Source: Eutreptiella sp. 'Long Island Sound 2002'
Taxonomy: Eukaryota; Euglenozoa; Euglenophyceae; Eutreptiales; Eutreptiaceae
Length of the DNA: 64,000 nucleotides
NCBI GenBank assembly: GCA_964036045.1
Contig: OZ038389.1
Span: 63,750,359 to 63,814,358 of the forward strand
Direction of reading: 5' to 3'
Positions within the stretch are counted from its first letter, which is position 1. Every line of letters starts with the position of its first letter. Of this stretch, positions 51,401 to 61,172 are shown piece by piece. The notes beneath the pieces are model-generated. The model ran no database searches, was not told where the DNA came from, and saw only the letters and a list, made by a program, of their open reading frames with translations. The translations under genes and the position numbers were made by a program.

Positions 51401-53403
51401 GACCCAGGTTTAGCCACCAGGAACCAGGGGCTGCAGTGTAGGGGGTAGTCCCCGTCCTTGTACTCCAGGACTAGGCCAGCGTCGATACATTCTTGTATCT
51501 GTCGCTCAATCTCGTCGGCCTGCTCTTTAGGAGCTGGATAGGGTCTCCTCCGGATCTTCTGACCCACGAACTCGGGTTTCAGCTTCAGGTCCATCTGTAC
51601 CAGCTTGTCGCATGAGGCTGGAGGGGGTAGTTCTCCGAACACCTCCAGATAGGTCCTTATCAGCTTCTGTACCCGCGGGTCCAATACCTTGATCTTGTCC
51701 TCCATGTCCTCGTCGGAGTGTAAGTTGCTTGCCCCTTGAATAGACGTTAAGAGGTGGTCCTCCACCGACTCTTCGCCCGCGGTAGCATCCTTCAGCCCTT
51801 GGTAGGCATATAGAAGGTCTTGCTCGACCATCTCCGGTGGACGATGGCAACATAGGCACGCTCGAGGGGGTTCACATACACATTCCTCCGAGAGGTTGTC
51901 CTCTTCTGGGGTCCTCACATGGGCACCCCATACGCTCTTCATGAGCTTGAGATCTACCTCCCTTTGCCAGGTGGTGATCTTCTGTTCGAGGTCCTCCTTC
52001 AGTTGGGATAGGTCTCCCATACATCCTTGCTTCAGTGGCCAGGAGCTGCGGGTAGGCTTCGCGTAGCATAGCTTTTTCGCCACCAACTTCCTCTTGGAAT
52101 CCACATACTCCCTGAGCCTGGATCGAGGGTCCAGCTCCTCATCCACGGGGTCTTCTACCCTCATGGAGAGTAGGGGTTTTAGTGGGGCGACGTACTCGGC
52201 GTTCTCCACTTCCTCCACCGCGGTCTGCACGAAGAAGGCGTCGTGCTCAGTTTCGTCGTCTGAGTGGATAGAGCTAGGTAGCTCAGATAGTCCACACTCA
52301 GAGACTCCATCAGGTACAGGTACATGACAGGGAGAGTTGGGGGCGTTGGTGTCAGTCACGACGTACTCATCTCCTCCGGGTGTAGTTTCAACAGCATCTT
52401 GAGGTCGTAGGCGATCCTTCAAGTCACCCAAGGCGAGTCCATCGCTTTCTCGCTGTATAGCCTGGACCAGAGTAGGGTCCAGGTCTTCCCAGGGGATGGT
52501 GGTAAGACTTCCGTCCACCACGCTGAGCATACTCCCCCATCCGGGCTTCCCAATGGGCGTCTTGCGTCCCAGAGGCACGTAGATGGCCTCATCAGGTAAT
52601 CGCACCGAGCTGATAGTCAGCTTGTCAAGGAGGGTTCGCCAGTACTCGTTGCCCCCACGGGCTCCCCAATCGGGGGAACACAGGACCATACGGGAACGTT
52701 CCAAGGCCACCTTGGTCAGCACCTTCCCCAGTTCACTGAATCTGGGGTTCCCGTAGGCCATCCCGAAAGAGGGCCAGTAAAATTTGTAACTGCAGTTCTT
52801 CCCCTTGCTGCAGTATAGGTCCAGTACATGCTGCTTGTCGCTGGCGAACAGCTCCACACTTAGGTCTTCTCGAGAGTAACCCAACTCCTTCAGACCTTGG
52901 TGTAGGACTTCCCCCAATAGTTGATAGTCCTCAGTTTTGGAGTCCGCCATCATGTTAGAGGGCTCCTCCTTCGATAGTCTCAGGTAACTCGAGGTATGTT
53001 CCGACTGCTCCAGTGGCACAGATTCTCTGCCACTGCCGTGGTCCACGTACAGGAGGTAGGGCGCTTGCAGCGTCAGGGATTGTATCTGGGAGTGCTGCAC
53101 GAAGAAGTCAGTACCCAGTACAAAGTCGAAGGCCTCAGTGTCCATCACATAGAACCGATGGGCGATAGTTCGAGAGCCCATAGGTACCTCCACTTCACAG
53201 TCCCCGCAGCTGTGCACCACATGTCCATCCCCCATCCGTATAGCGGCGGTGGTCATGGTGTTCTTCAGGCTCCCACAAGGTAAAATTTTCTTGGCCACTA
53301 TAGATATTGTGGCGCCAGTATCCAGTACCCCCAGGTATTCACGTCCCCCTAGTCGGATACGTACCCAAAACACCAGGTCTTGGGTGCCACCAGAGCGTCC
53401 CCG
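48475..53403 (-). CDS. pol: Pol polyprotein of family I copy b (readthrough product)
   Basis: 1,632 residues from the GTG at 53373, again open and in frame up to the gag stop at 53404-53406. Domain order and all motifs match copy a: protease VLDTGATIS; the FASDKQ/SPDWGARGG module; reverse transcriptase with HIDDV; RNase H TDAS and CDQEP; integrase HHCC finger; D in NSDEDVRV; E in PLCERQ; GPYK; and the chromodomain-like end. Differences are scattered substitutions (for example TLNHSG for TLKHSG, QEHISRG for QELISRG). Two intact copies with so few differences point to recent activity of the family. Confidence 0.93.
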   Translation of the reverse strand, partial: RGRSGGTQDLVFWVRIRLGGREYLGVLDTGATISIVAKKILPCGSLKNTMTTAAIRMGDGHVVHSCGDCEVEVPMGSRTIAHRFYVMDTEAFDFVLGTDFFVQHSQIQSLTLQAPYLLYVDHGSGRESVPLEQSEHTSSYLRLSKEEPSNMMADSKTEDYQLLGEVLHQGLKELGYSREDLSVELFASDKQHVLDLYCSKGKNCSYKFYWPSFGMAYGNPRFSELGKVLTKVALERSRMVLCSPDWGARGGNEYWRTLLDKLTISSVRLPDEAIYVPLGRKTPIGKPGWGSMLSVVDGSLTTIPWEDLDPTLVQAIQRESDGLALGDLKDRLRPQDAVETTPGGDEYVVTDTNAPNSPCHVPVPDGVSECGLSELPSSIHSDDETEHDAFFVQTAVEEVENAEYVAPLKPLLSMRVEDPVDEELDPRSRLREYVDSKRKLVAKKLCYAKPTRSSWPLKQGCMGDLSQLKEDLEQKITTWQREVDLKLMKSVWGAHVRTPEEDNLSEECVCEPPRACLCCHRPPEMVEQDLLYAYQGLKDATAGEESVEDHLLTSIQGASNLHSDEDMEDKIKVLDPRVQKLIRTYLEVFGELPPPASCDKLVQMDLKLKPEFVGQKIRRRPYPAPKEQADEIERQIQECIDAGLVLEYKDGDYPLHCSPWFLVAKPGSTAKRLVVDYGELNKKTLNHSGSIPNMESTLEKIASCRYKTKMDKRSGFWQVDLTPNAQELLAFITPQGRVFKWKVMPFGVANAPALFQELMNKILSILRRRPKVQEHISRGAQMEAHIDDVCLGTNTQEDHLILLGEFFAVCQENHTRLKLEKCEFMQETMQYLGFDVGYGWWTPAASKAKPLMDAKVRHEDPKKGLHDVRSFIGACNFYRRHIKNFTYTSAVLTDLIKKSTTWRWGPQEQQAFDELKDKVANAKCLGVPRAQGEIILVTDASNVGGGGTLFQWQALEKEEFDSAISQWGTEGLNRDGTLKHSYPDDKWVLVPLGHWNWKWNQARGNYSTYEQELLAGMLVLSSQARLLGSNPVVWLCDQEPVRSFQKGPPPEKAKLRRWWTYLSQLRLTVHHIQGVKNECADYISRNNFDALIGARSEALAKEAFSRMDVHLDLNMTMIRPLDGLQQSEYLQEFGDIYRRLEKRLEPLLVNQDQWKRDKSFLWHEDRIMVPSDRVPALLKWTHESSGHVGADRTLRLFKQWFHTTWTDDQLRKTLQPIVDKCPCRSCKPGDIRDRGLYSTLPIPHCANSVLYVDYTEMPKFGGYDFALVVTCGLTRFTRVFPCTKHITGEETIKILLEEWFCVYGAPKEINSDEDVRVRSDTGWYKRVLRSLNVQVSTGIPYSHTSNPLCERQIRVLKENVRIWCKTERTRDWVRLLPVISLMMNSQESSATGYSPHELFMGRPAWFLHAPYPEDTHSSVGEWVQEQQAKVDKAKAMLQRVRERQWNKKNKHRVPATYQEGDWVLVHHSRLPAWPRSTSDDPYFGPYKILSVDGHRITVRCSPRLGGTLVCAAQHLKRYHDPEDLCGEEWELNDEEIAALDLQGAASPMEVEGELPDMNAEEMAKEGFYLVKSVLGHRYRQGWRFLTLWEGFGVEEATWEPFSAFVLPEGRLNSVLVDYLSQNNLGELLRLAETLASKTKARD

Positions 53404-55902
53404 TCAGAATTCCGCGGGACAGGTCACCTCGAACCCCTTGTTCCGCAATTTGCGGGCCATCCTCATGAAACGGCTTCTCTTCTTGGCGTTGCCGTCATCA
53501 CCACCTTCATGCTCACGCTTGGCTCCTTGTTCCTGCTGGGCCTGCGTCTGTGAGCGTGTAGTAGGTCCAGACTGCCCTCCAGAGGGCTCGGAGTTCCCCC
53601 CTGGATTAGGGTTGGGGTTACCTCCGTTCTTGTCCTTGTTCTTGTTGTCGTTCTGGCGGTTAGCGCCTCCTCCTCGTCCACCTTGACCCTTGTCTTGACC
53701 ACCTTGACCACGTCCTTTCGACTTGCCCTTGCCGGAGTCGTTGCCTTTGGCCTTGCCTCCACCTTTGCCTGAGCTTTTGCCAGGATCTTCCCCCTTAAGC
53801 TTCGCCGATAGGCCTTGCTTATGGTAGCACTCATCCTCGTAGTGCTTCCGCTTACCGCAGAATGCACACGTGATGGTGCAGCGGTAATGATCCGGCAGCT
53901 TCACTTTGGCGCCGGTGATCTTCTCCTGCTGCTTCCCCTGGACGACGAAGCAGTCTCGCTGCTCGCAGTCAGAGGCGTGCTGCAGGTGGCCCTGCTCATC
54001 TCTGGCATCACACCAGAATAGCTCCTTCACGTTCTCCATTAGGCGGGCGTGGGCGTGTTTGGGGGTAGTCCCCTGCCCAGGTCGGGACCCTTGGTACCCT
54101 TTGCCTCCAGAACCTCCACCAGGACGGTAGTTGTTCAGGTGTTGGTCGCTCTCCTTCTCCAGCGCCATCTCCAGGAGCAGCACGCATAGATCCTCGTAGC
54201 GGAGGGATCTAGCCTTGCGCTCAGCCGTCAGACGGCACTCGTCCCATAGCTCTCTGGGGAGCTTGGCGCACAACCAGAACAGCAGGTCGTCGCCGCTGTA
54301 GGAACCGGGCGTCAGTCGTCCAGCCCAGTGATCCAAGTCCGCCAACAGCTCGGAGACCCTGCCAGGTTTGGGGTTGTTGGGCAGCACGGGCAGGTTCTGG
54401 ATCTCGGCCCTGATGGAGAGGTCGGTCTCGTAGGTCGGGTACTGCCTCTCCAGGGCAACCAACACGTCGGCAAAGGTGGCGGAGTTTGTGACGATCTGCC
54501 TGACCTGCTTCTCCAGGTATTTGGTCTTGCAGCACTGCAGGAGCAGATCGCACTTCACTCGCCCACTCATGTGGGTTTGGCCGGTCAGTCGTAGGAACCG
54601 GCCAAAGTTCTCAGCGAACTCGCTGAGGTCCTTGCCTGTGAACTCAGGCAGGTTCACCACTATCTTGGAGGTGGCAATAGCCTTCGCCTCCTGAGCTCGG
54701 CGTCCTTCAGGGCGTCGGGTCTTCTTCTTCTTCTTCTTCTTCTTCTTACCCTTGGGGTCCTCGGGGTCCTCAGGGTCCTCGTCGTCTGAGGGCGAAGAAG
54801 AGTCCATCGACGGCGGTTCGTCGTCGGAGGGGTCTCCGCCAAGATCAGTGGAGCCATAAGGCTCCACGTCCACCATTGCCCTTAGGGCTGTCAGCCCCAG
54901 CCGGTCCAGCTCGGCCCTCGTCGAGTTCGTCACGTGGCTGTAGGGCGGCTGGGCCGTTCTCGGGACGAATGGACTTCTTGGTACTGCTGCAGGAGTCGGC
55001 ATCGGTCGGCTCCTCAGGCTCCCCAGGGTATTTGTCAACCCTGCCGCCAGGTGGTTAGCCTGTACTCGGTGGGGTGACATTCCCATCGTCGTAGGTGACG
55101 CATGGGACGGGATCATCAGGGGCTCCAGTTTCTCCCTGATCTCTTGCGTGAGGTCGCTCACGATTTGCGAAGTGGCTCCTCGGAGCACCTCATTGATCTC
55201 CGACCGCGTCAGGGACCTGTCGGAGGATCTTCCCGATCCTCTACTCTTGCCTCCCAGAGACTCTGGTCCTCTCCTCAACCCACTCAGAGGTGCATACCCA
55301 GGTGCACACCCAGGAGCATACCCAGGAACTTCCATGTAGGTTCCAGTGGCGTGGAGTGGATCGGGATGGTCAGCCGCATACCATCGCGGCACAGAGCTGG
55401 AAGCCACCGGCTCACTGGCAGTAGTTGCCTCAAGGAGCGCAGTGGTAGGTGGGCCCATGCCATAGGCGGGGTAGTGAGGCATGCCAGTAAAGCCTGTGCC
55501 CTCTGCCATAGGCGGGTTGGTTGTGGAGGTGGATGTTGCGGCGGCTGGGAGTGTGGTGGTTATGGGAGAGGGTGATGCTTGGAGGCCAGAAGCGCTTGGT
55601 GCGCCTTCGAAGGTAGGGACATCCGTCGGGTCTTGCCCTTGCTCCTCTCCTTCGTCTGCTCCTTCTCCAGCATCCTTCTCGCTCTCGTTCTCTCTCTTCC
55701 TCTTCACAGGCTGAGGCTGAGAGACCACTTCCTCGACCGCCAGGGCCCCGAAGGCCGTCTGGAGGCCATCCAGGGAGTCCTCCGCCGTATCCACTGGCCC
55801 ATGTAAGGGCTCCACCGAAGGTGCAGTGCCAGGCGCCGGCCTTGCCGGTGCCTCAGGCGCTGGCGCTGTCTGCACGTCGGCGTCCACTCTTCCTGGGTCC
55901 AT
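53404..55902 (-). CDS. gag: Gag of family I copy b
   Basis: 832 residues, ATG at 55900-55902, TGA at 53404-53406. Same layout as copy a: disordered acidic N-terminus, nine-lysine run, capsid-like region with VVNLPEFTGKDLSEFAENF, CDARDEQGH cluster, zinc knuckle CAFCGKRKHYEDEC, Gly/Lys-rich tail. One glycine is missing before SGGKGYQGS. The stop context is again TTC TGA CGG with the same downstream hairpin. Confidence 0.93.
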   Translation of the reverse strand: MDPGRVDADVQTAPAPEAPARPAPGTAPSVEPLHGPVDTAEDSLDGLQTAFGALAVEEVVSQPQPVKRKRENESEKDAGEGADEGEEQGQDPTDVPTFEGAPSASGLQASPSPITTTLPAAATSTSTTNPPMAEGTGFTGMPHYPAYGMGPPTTALLEATTASEPVASSSVPRWYAADHPDPLHATGTYMEVPGYAPGCAPGYAPLSGLRRGPESLGGKSRGSGRSSDRSLTRSEINEVLRGATSQIVSDLTQEIREKLEPLMIPSHASPTTMGMSPHRVQANHLAAGLTNTLGSLRSRPMPTPAAVPRSPFVPRTAQPPYSHVTNSTRAELDRLGLTALRAMVDVEPYGSTDLGGDPSDDEPPSMDSSSPSDDEDPEDPEDPKGKKKKKKKKKTRRPEGRRAQEAKAIATSKIVVNLPEFTGKDLSEFAENFGRFLRLTGQTHMSGRVKCDLLLQCCKTKYLEKQVRQIVTNSATFADVLVALERQYPTYETDLSIRAEIQNLPVLPNNPKPGRVSELLADLDHWAGRLTPGSYSGDDLLFWLCAKLPRELWDECRLTAERKARSLRYEDLCVLLLEMALEKESDQHLNNYRPGGGSGGKGYQGSRPGQGTTPKHAHARLMENVKELFWCDARDEQGHLQHASDCEQRDCFVVQGKQQEKITGAKVKLPDHYRCTITCAFCGKRKHYEDECYHKQGLSAKLKGEDPGKSSGKGGGKAKGNDSGKGKSKGRGQGGQDKGQGGRGGGANRQNDNKNKDKNGGNPNPNPGGNSEPSGGQSGPTTRSQTQAQQEQGAKREHEGGDDGNAKKRSRFMRMARKLRNKGFEVTCPAEF

Positions 55903-55984
55903 CTTAATCCGCCCTTCTGCTTATGTTTGCCTGCTCGGAGCACTGGTTGTACGGCGCGGGGTCGCTGCCGGTGCACAGAGACAG

Positions 55985-56000
55985 GCTGCCTCTTGCTACC
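55985..56000 (-). other. Primer-binding site of family I copy b
   Basis: GGTAGCAAGAGGCAGC on the minus strand next to the 5' LTR, identical to copy a. Confidence 0.6.
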
Positions 56001-56798
56001 AGAAAAGTTTATAGTGTCTTCAGCACTTTCTGTTTGCTTCTCCTGCTGCTTGTTGTTGCTGTAGGGTGTCCTGCTGCTTGTTATGGATGATGAAAAACTT
56101 TTGTTTGTTGAAATACAGTAAAGCCAAGTCAATCCAGGATAGCCCAAGCCAATAGTATGCAAGGAGAAGGTAATTCAGGATCAAAGCATGAAGGGCTGCA
56201 GTGTAAACAGTGAAAGATGATTGGATATTCACAGAAACTACAGCTCAGGTCACAAATGAATGCATATTCACAAAGATAGCTGAAATGTTTTAGGAAAAGA
56301 GTTAGAAAACTGCCTCAGGATCACTCTCTCTCCATAGTGCCATCTTAGGAGATGTGCACTCTTTGTTTTGGGTCCCATATGTGCTGAGGTGGCATGGTAT
56401 GTGGCGATGAGGTCACTGCCATGTCACATGGGATCTTCCTACTTAGCTAGGCTGACCAGGAATTGAACCCAGGACCTCTCAAAAAGAGGTGCCTAGCCCC
56501 CTATGGTGCATACCACTAGGGCAGATAAGTATTCATGGAAAAACATAGATAAATTCATAGGCTCTACCTTAGGTATGTCAGTGCTCAGTCAACTCAGGAG
56601 AAGATGTTTTACTTCTGATTGAAAGGGGATTAAGGGGTCCACTCCATATCCTGATTGGGTGTTTCGTTCCATAGGTCAAAATGTGTTATCACCAGTTTTG
56701 GTTGGACCAATACTAAGATTAAAATGCATGGATGCTCAGTGCATCTCTAACACAACTAGAGTATGCCTCAAAGCAATGGAAAAGCACTTTTTCTTACT
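56001..56798 (-). repeat. 5' LTR of family I copy b
   Basis: 798 bp, followed by CGAGA. Contains the tRNA-like segment at 56450-56523. Confidence 0.95.
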
Positions 56799-56803
56799 CG
56801 AGA

Positions 56804-57590
56804 GCAAAGACGCTCAGAGCGCCAGAGATTTCACTTCATTTTGACTCTCCCCCCATTGCTTCTTCCAATAATCTACATCATTCGCAACCAAAGCATGGTT
56901 TGGTATCCCTTACAGATATGTTTACGTGCTCCCTAGCCCTTAACCGTATGTTTTCATGTCCGTTGGACTGTTCGTCACTCCTCATTCTGCTTCATTCCAG
57001 GTTCATCCATCCCCATTTGGTGCCAATTCAGCACAAATCAGGTCAGATTGAGCACATTTTGCCTCATCAAGAGCTCATTTTTTTTCTGGGACTTACCCGC
57101 ACTACGTTCTTCGTTGACGTAGGGAGACACCCCAGTGTGTTTTTGGAGGGGGAGTGTAAGTGCAGCTTACCCCCATCTGCTCGGACTATCACAGATCTGC
57201 CCCAGATTGGCTACAGTTTGGCCATTTTACACACTTTGGCGCTACCGCCGACCCCCAGACCATTCCCAGGGACTGAACTATATATTCTGACGTGCCGGAT
57301 TCAGCGCCGCTGTCCATTCACTGTAAATCCGCCGCGTTTTGATGATTTGCCCGGAATCGTTATTTGCTGTTGGTGCGTGTGCGCGACCCAAATCAGCCAT
57401 ACCTTTTTTCAAAATCGGATTTATATAAATCTTTTCAGACAGAATCAGACACTCAGATGTATTTGTGTTCATCCGCATTAATTTTTTTCATGGACTGGGG
57501 TTTTTCTCTGGGTCATATGAGCATGGACTTGTCTAGTGTTCTCGCTGCCCTCACCTCCCCTATGGTCCCCTCGGTCAGCGGAACAAACAA
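56804..57590. other. Unassigned flanking sequence
   Basis: Between family I copy b and the family II remnant. A plus-strand frame is open to 57,481 and begins inside the LTR. Its composition (many Cys, His, Leu, Pro) does not look like a typical protein, and no domain is seen. Confidence 0.4.
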
Positions 57591-58194
57591 TCAGGTCGCA
57601 TCCCCGCACGGCTGTCTTCCGGGCCTAGCAGGCCCTGAGCCCTCCGGCCCTCTAATCGAACGGGGACAGCACTTACACTGAATCTCATCCAGGGATACCT
57701 GCAGGGCCACCAGTCCATTTCCAAGAACGTGACGGGCCAATCGGTAGTTTTCAGTACGATAGTTAGTCTTTGCTGCGTAGCGCAGCCCAGACTCTTTTCG
57801 TCGTGACAGCTCCAAAGGTACGGAGAGGAGCCCACTGCCAAAGTTGCAGTGTAGAGAATAGGGAGGTTCGAGAGACAACATTTTTACCTGGGGGTTTCTT
57901 CGTAGGTAGTTGGTGCCAATGACGATGTCAAAGGCGTCAGTGTCGAACACTCTGCAGTGTTGGGTCACAGTTTCGTCGCCAAGACAAATGGTCACATCGA
58001 CAGCCCCAAAGGAATGGATGGTATGCCCATCCCCTAGTCTTATGGCCACGGTCCTAGTCTTCTTGAAAGTCTTTAGCAGGCGCCGCGCCAATATAGAGAG
58101 TATTGCGCTGGTGTCCAGCACTGCTCGAAAAAGTTGAACCCCTGATTTTCACGAGGAACCAGAGAACCAAGTCCTCCTCTTCAGAGCTGCGCCC
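57591..58194 (-). pseudogene. pol: Truncated protease start of family II pol
   Basis: Directly after the gag TAA the frame reads GRSSEEEDLVLWFLVKIRG, aligning with RGRSGGTQDLVFWVRIRLG of family I. A one-base frameshift then moves reading to VQLFRAVLDTSAILSIL; the protease motif is DTSA where family I has DTGA. Similarity to family I runs on through RLGDGHTIHSFGAVDVTI to about 57,650, and the element is cut off there, before the reverse transcriptase. Confidence 0.8.
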
Positions 58195-60049
58195 TTACTC
58201 CTCAGCAGGGAATTTGACATCAACCCCTGCAGGCATGAGGGACTTGGCCATCCAGGTCAGTCGCCTCTTTTTGGAGTTAGACCCCTCAGGGGAGGCGTTG
58301 TCCCCCTGTGGGCGTTTCTTGGGGTCAACATCGGCAGGACAGGGAGAAATAGCGGGCGCTGATGAGCGCATGTGGGGGTTGGGGGTTCCACCCTTACCAC
58401 CCCCCTTGCCTCCTCCTTTACCACCCTTGTCCCCATTCTGGAGAGTTCTGGAGGCTGTTTGGGCTTTCTGGCGTTCAGCCTCCTGCCGTTTGAGTCTGTC
58501 ACTCTCACGTTTTTTTATGTGACATTCGTCCTTGTAGTGACGACGTTTGCCACAGTACCCACAGGTGATGGTACACCTGAAATGATCCTGATGGGTTAAT
58601 GTTTCCCCATCTTTAGTGTGCTGTTGTATCTTCAGCTGCAGCACACAGCCACCGCCATGGTTGCAGTCAGGGGCATGACAGGGTCCTCCCTTGTCATCGA
58701 CAGGCTTACAGTAGAAGAGTGGGGGTGTACCGGTTTCAGGTTTGACCTCACTCATGGTGCGCAGGTTACCCCCTCCTTTACCACCAACCTTGTTGGCGTT
58801 AGTGGGATTTTTAGGCCCTTTCCCTTCGCCACGTTCAGGGGTAGGACTGCCACCTCGCCCCAGATGTCTCTTGAGGAATTTCTCCATATGGGAATCATTC
58901 TCCCTCTCAAGGGCCAGCTCAATGAGCAGGTTCACAAGGTCATCGTATGTGTGGGTCCGACTCTTCCTCTCTGAGGTTGTCGGCAATTGTCCCACGTATG
59001 TGTAGGGATTTTACTCACAAGGCACAGGTGGGATTCTATGGGTCCATAGGAACGCACGTTCATTTGTGAGAACAGATACTCCAGGTCGCACACATATTTA
59101 GAGACTCGCGCAGCGGAAGGAAATTTAGGAAGCATAGGGAGCTCCTCAACCTGTGTGCGTACACTAAGATCTGTTTCATATACCGGGAAAGTTTTCTCCT
59201 ATCTTTGCAGAACCTCGGCCCATGTAGAACACGTTTTCACAATCTGCTTCACCTGTTTTTGCAAAAATGTCTTTTTGCATGAGCGTTTCAAAAGAGAACA
59301 TTTAGTGGCCACATCCACATGAGATTGGCCGGTAAGCAAAAAAAACCCGGCAAATTCCTCTGCCCATACGGGCAGGTGTTTAGGGTCGAACTCCGGCAAC
59401 TCCAGCTGGATGTTCGCCTGGGCAATTGGTTTGCCCCTCTTCCCACCCCCTGCAGGTAGGTCTGAAGGGGGGGATTGCACGCCAGCGAGAGGTGCCAGAG
59501 CTGTTAGCCCCTCTTTCTCCGTCTCTGTCACGGGCACGTCCTGTAGCTCAGCGATGGGGACTATTCTGGCACGGGGATGAAAAGGGCTCGGGCATGTGAC
59601 CTTGGGTAGCAACCTGGAAACCCTTGATTGTTTGAGATCATCAGTGAGCGTGCTCAATCTAGGAGACAGTAACGCCAGGACTGGCTTGGGTAAGGGTTCA
59701 GTGGTACCCATTTTTGCCTTGACAGCCTCAGACAAGGCTGTCACATCTGGATCTTCAGACCCAGACAGTAGTTTGGCCAGTAGTTCGCCCGTACGGTCCA
59801 GGGCACCATAGGTTGGCCCTGGGAAAAGGGAATCCTCCACATAAGCCGGACACACTTCAGGGCTCCTGCTAGTGGTTGGCAGCTCTGAACGCCAAGCTGG
59901 CCCTCTCGGTCGCCTGGGTAGAGACACAGTGTCGGCCCGGTCCGTAGGTGGGCCGGAGTAAAGGCAGGACCCCATCTCCGTATGTGGTAGTCATCCATCT
60001 TCCACTCGGAGGGACTTGTAGTACTCCTCCTGGAGCTGGTACTCGTCCA
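58195..60049 (-). pseudogene. gag: Broken gag of family II
   Basis: Homologous to family I gag: LELPEFDPKHLPVWAEEFAG and KCSLLKRSCKKTFLQKQVKQ match the capsid-like region, and CGYCGKRRHYKDEC is a CX2CX4HX4C knuckle. The first ATG at 60047-60049 gives MDEYQLQEEYYKSLRVEDG and then an in-frame TGA; a later ATG at 59975 restarts. A TAG at 59199-59201 interrupts after AEVLQR, and a one-base frameshift lies near 59,008. It ends with FPAEE and TAA at 58195-58197, at the same position as the family I gag stop. Not functional. Confidence 0.85.
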
Positions 60050-60440
60050 TTCTCCTTCTCAGTTCGTCTTGTTCCTCAGAGCCTGCGACTGCAGAGACGA
60101 AGATGCAGGGCAGGCTGAACAGGAGATGGAGACAGCAAGTCGTTCGCGGGAGTGCTGCAGGCTGTCACCACGGGCCGCTAAGGCCTCAGTGGTTAAGGGT
60201 ATTGGTATTTCTCTGGGCGCTTCTTGTTCCGCCCTTCTGTGACCTGGATTTTCTTGATACCCAGATGCAACTCTGAGCATAGGCTCACTCACTGAGATGG
60301 GCCCACTGCTGCCCAGTTGTCCTTGTACACTCCGAACTGGCCAGGTTCTGGCGGACAGCTGTATTGATGGTGTGGACATATTGTTTGCCCGGTTTGGCTT
60401 GTGTACTTCTCAGAGTCCGTTCGAAAGGTTCTCAAGGGTT

Positions 60441-60452
60441 GCCTCTGCTACC
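60441..60452 (-). other. Primer-binding site of family II
   Basis: Minus-strand GGTAGCAGAGGC next to the LTR. It matches the complement of an initiator-Met-type 3' end (GCCTCTGCTACC) better than the family I site does. The leader between it and gag is about 390 bp. Confidence 0.65.
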
Positions 60453-61172
60453 GGAAAGATGTCCTTGATTACTGCCCTAACAGTTTTGATGAAATCCTGC
60501 AGGTTTTGGTGTTGAAAAACAGAACCAAAGCAGCAAGTAGACCAAGAACAGGATGTGGATCGAATCAATGAATAGTTTTGAAATCCAGTGTATCACAGAA
60601 AGGCTGCAGATAGACAAAGCAGGCTTAAGTACAAAGATTCAATCACAATTGGATAAAACAAATGATTTTTATGTGAAACCTGGCATGACTCTGGCCTCCA
60701 AGTTAGCATCAAGCACTTCATCTGCACTCTTTTGAATGAAATGGAGTTGGTTAGGAATCTGGGGCATAAGAGCTAGGCCACACACAGAATATGACGTGGC
60801 CAGCATGGCGAAGCAACTGAATTCAAAAACAGTTAAAAAGTAGAACCACAATAAGTGGTAGAATCAGTTCAGTATAGGGGTCTTGAGCTGGGAGACCACT
60901 AGGCTGAACCTACAAGGCCTTAGGCATGAGATGCCTACTTTATGTCGGTATTACCTCCATGAAGGGACATATCTCCGCTCAGTAGAGTGGTGGGGGTGAA
61001 CTTCATGGGGGGCTAGGGTTATAACCCTAGTTACTTTGAGAAAGTGTACTTTAAACTCCAAAAGAGAGATAGAAATGATTAAGTAAGTCTCAGCACCAAC
61101 AAAAGAGTTTTAGGGGGGGCTTGGCCTGGATCAAGTCCTCCAAGAAAGACATGGCAGTGACTTTTACTTACT
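60453..61172 (-). repeat. Family II LTR shared by two tandem elements
   Basis: 720 bp. To its left lies a primer site and gag (as expected of a 5' LTR). To its right lie 3' non-coding sequence and pol (as expected of a 3' LTR). No polypurine tract is seen on the right side, where the sequence passes straight to gtgcttgctcg, unlike at 39155 and 40928. Confidence 0.8.

Larger units (their letters stand above)
45407..56798 (-). mobile_element. Family I copy b: intact chromodomain Ty3/gypsy-like retrotransposon
   Basis: 11,392 bp, with 798-bp LTRs and a CGAGA target duplication at 45402-45406 and 56799-56803. Same order and boundaries as copy a. The duplication fixes the LTR ends as AGAAAAG...CTTACT independently of copy a. 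The two LTRs differ at a handful of sites (for example ctgtgtttttgc against ctttctgtttgc). Both ORFs are open. Confidence 0.95.

Noticed and set aside
56732-57481. Plus-strand ORF of 249 residues starting inside the family I LTR
   Set aside because: Starts in the retroelement, composition is not protein-like, and no domain is seen. A host frame running across the insertion site cannot be excluded but is not supported.
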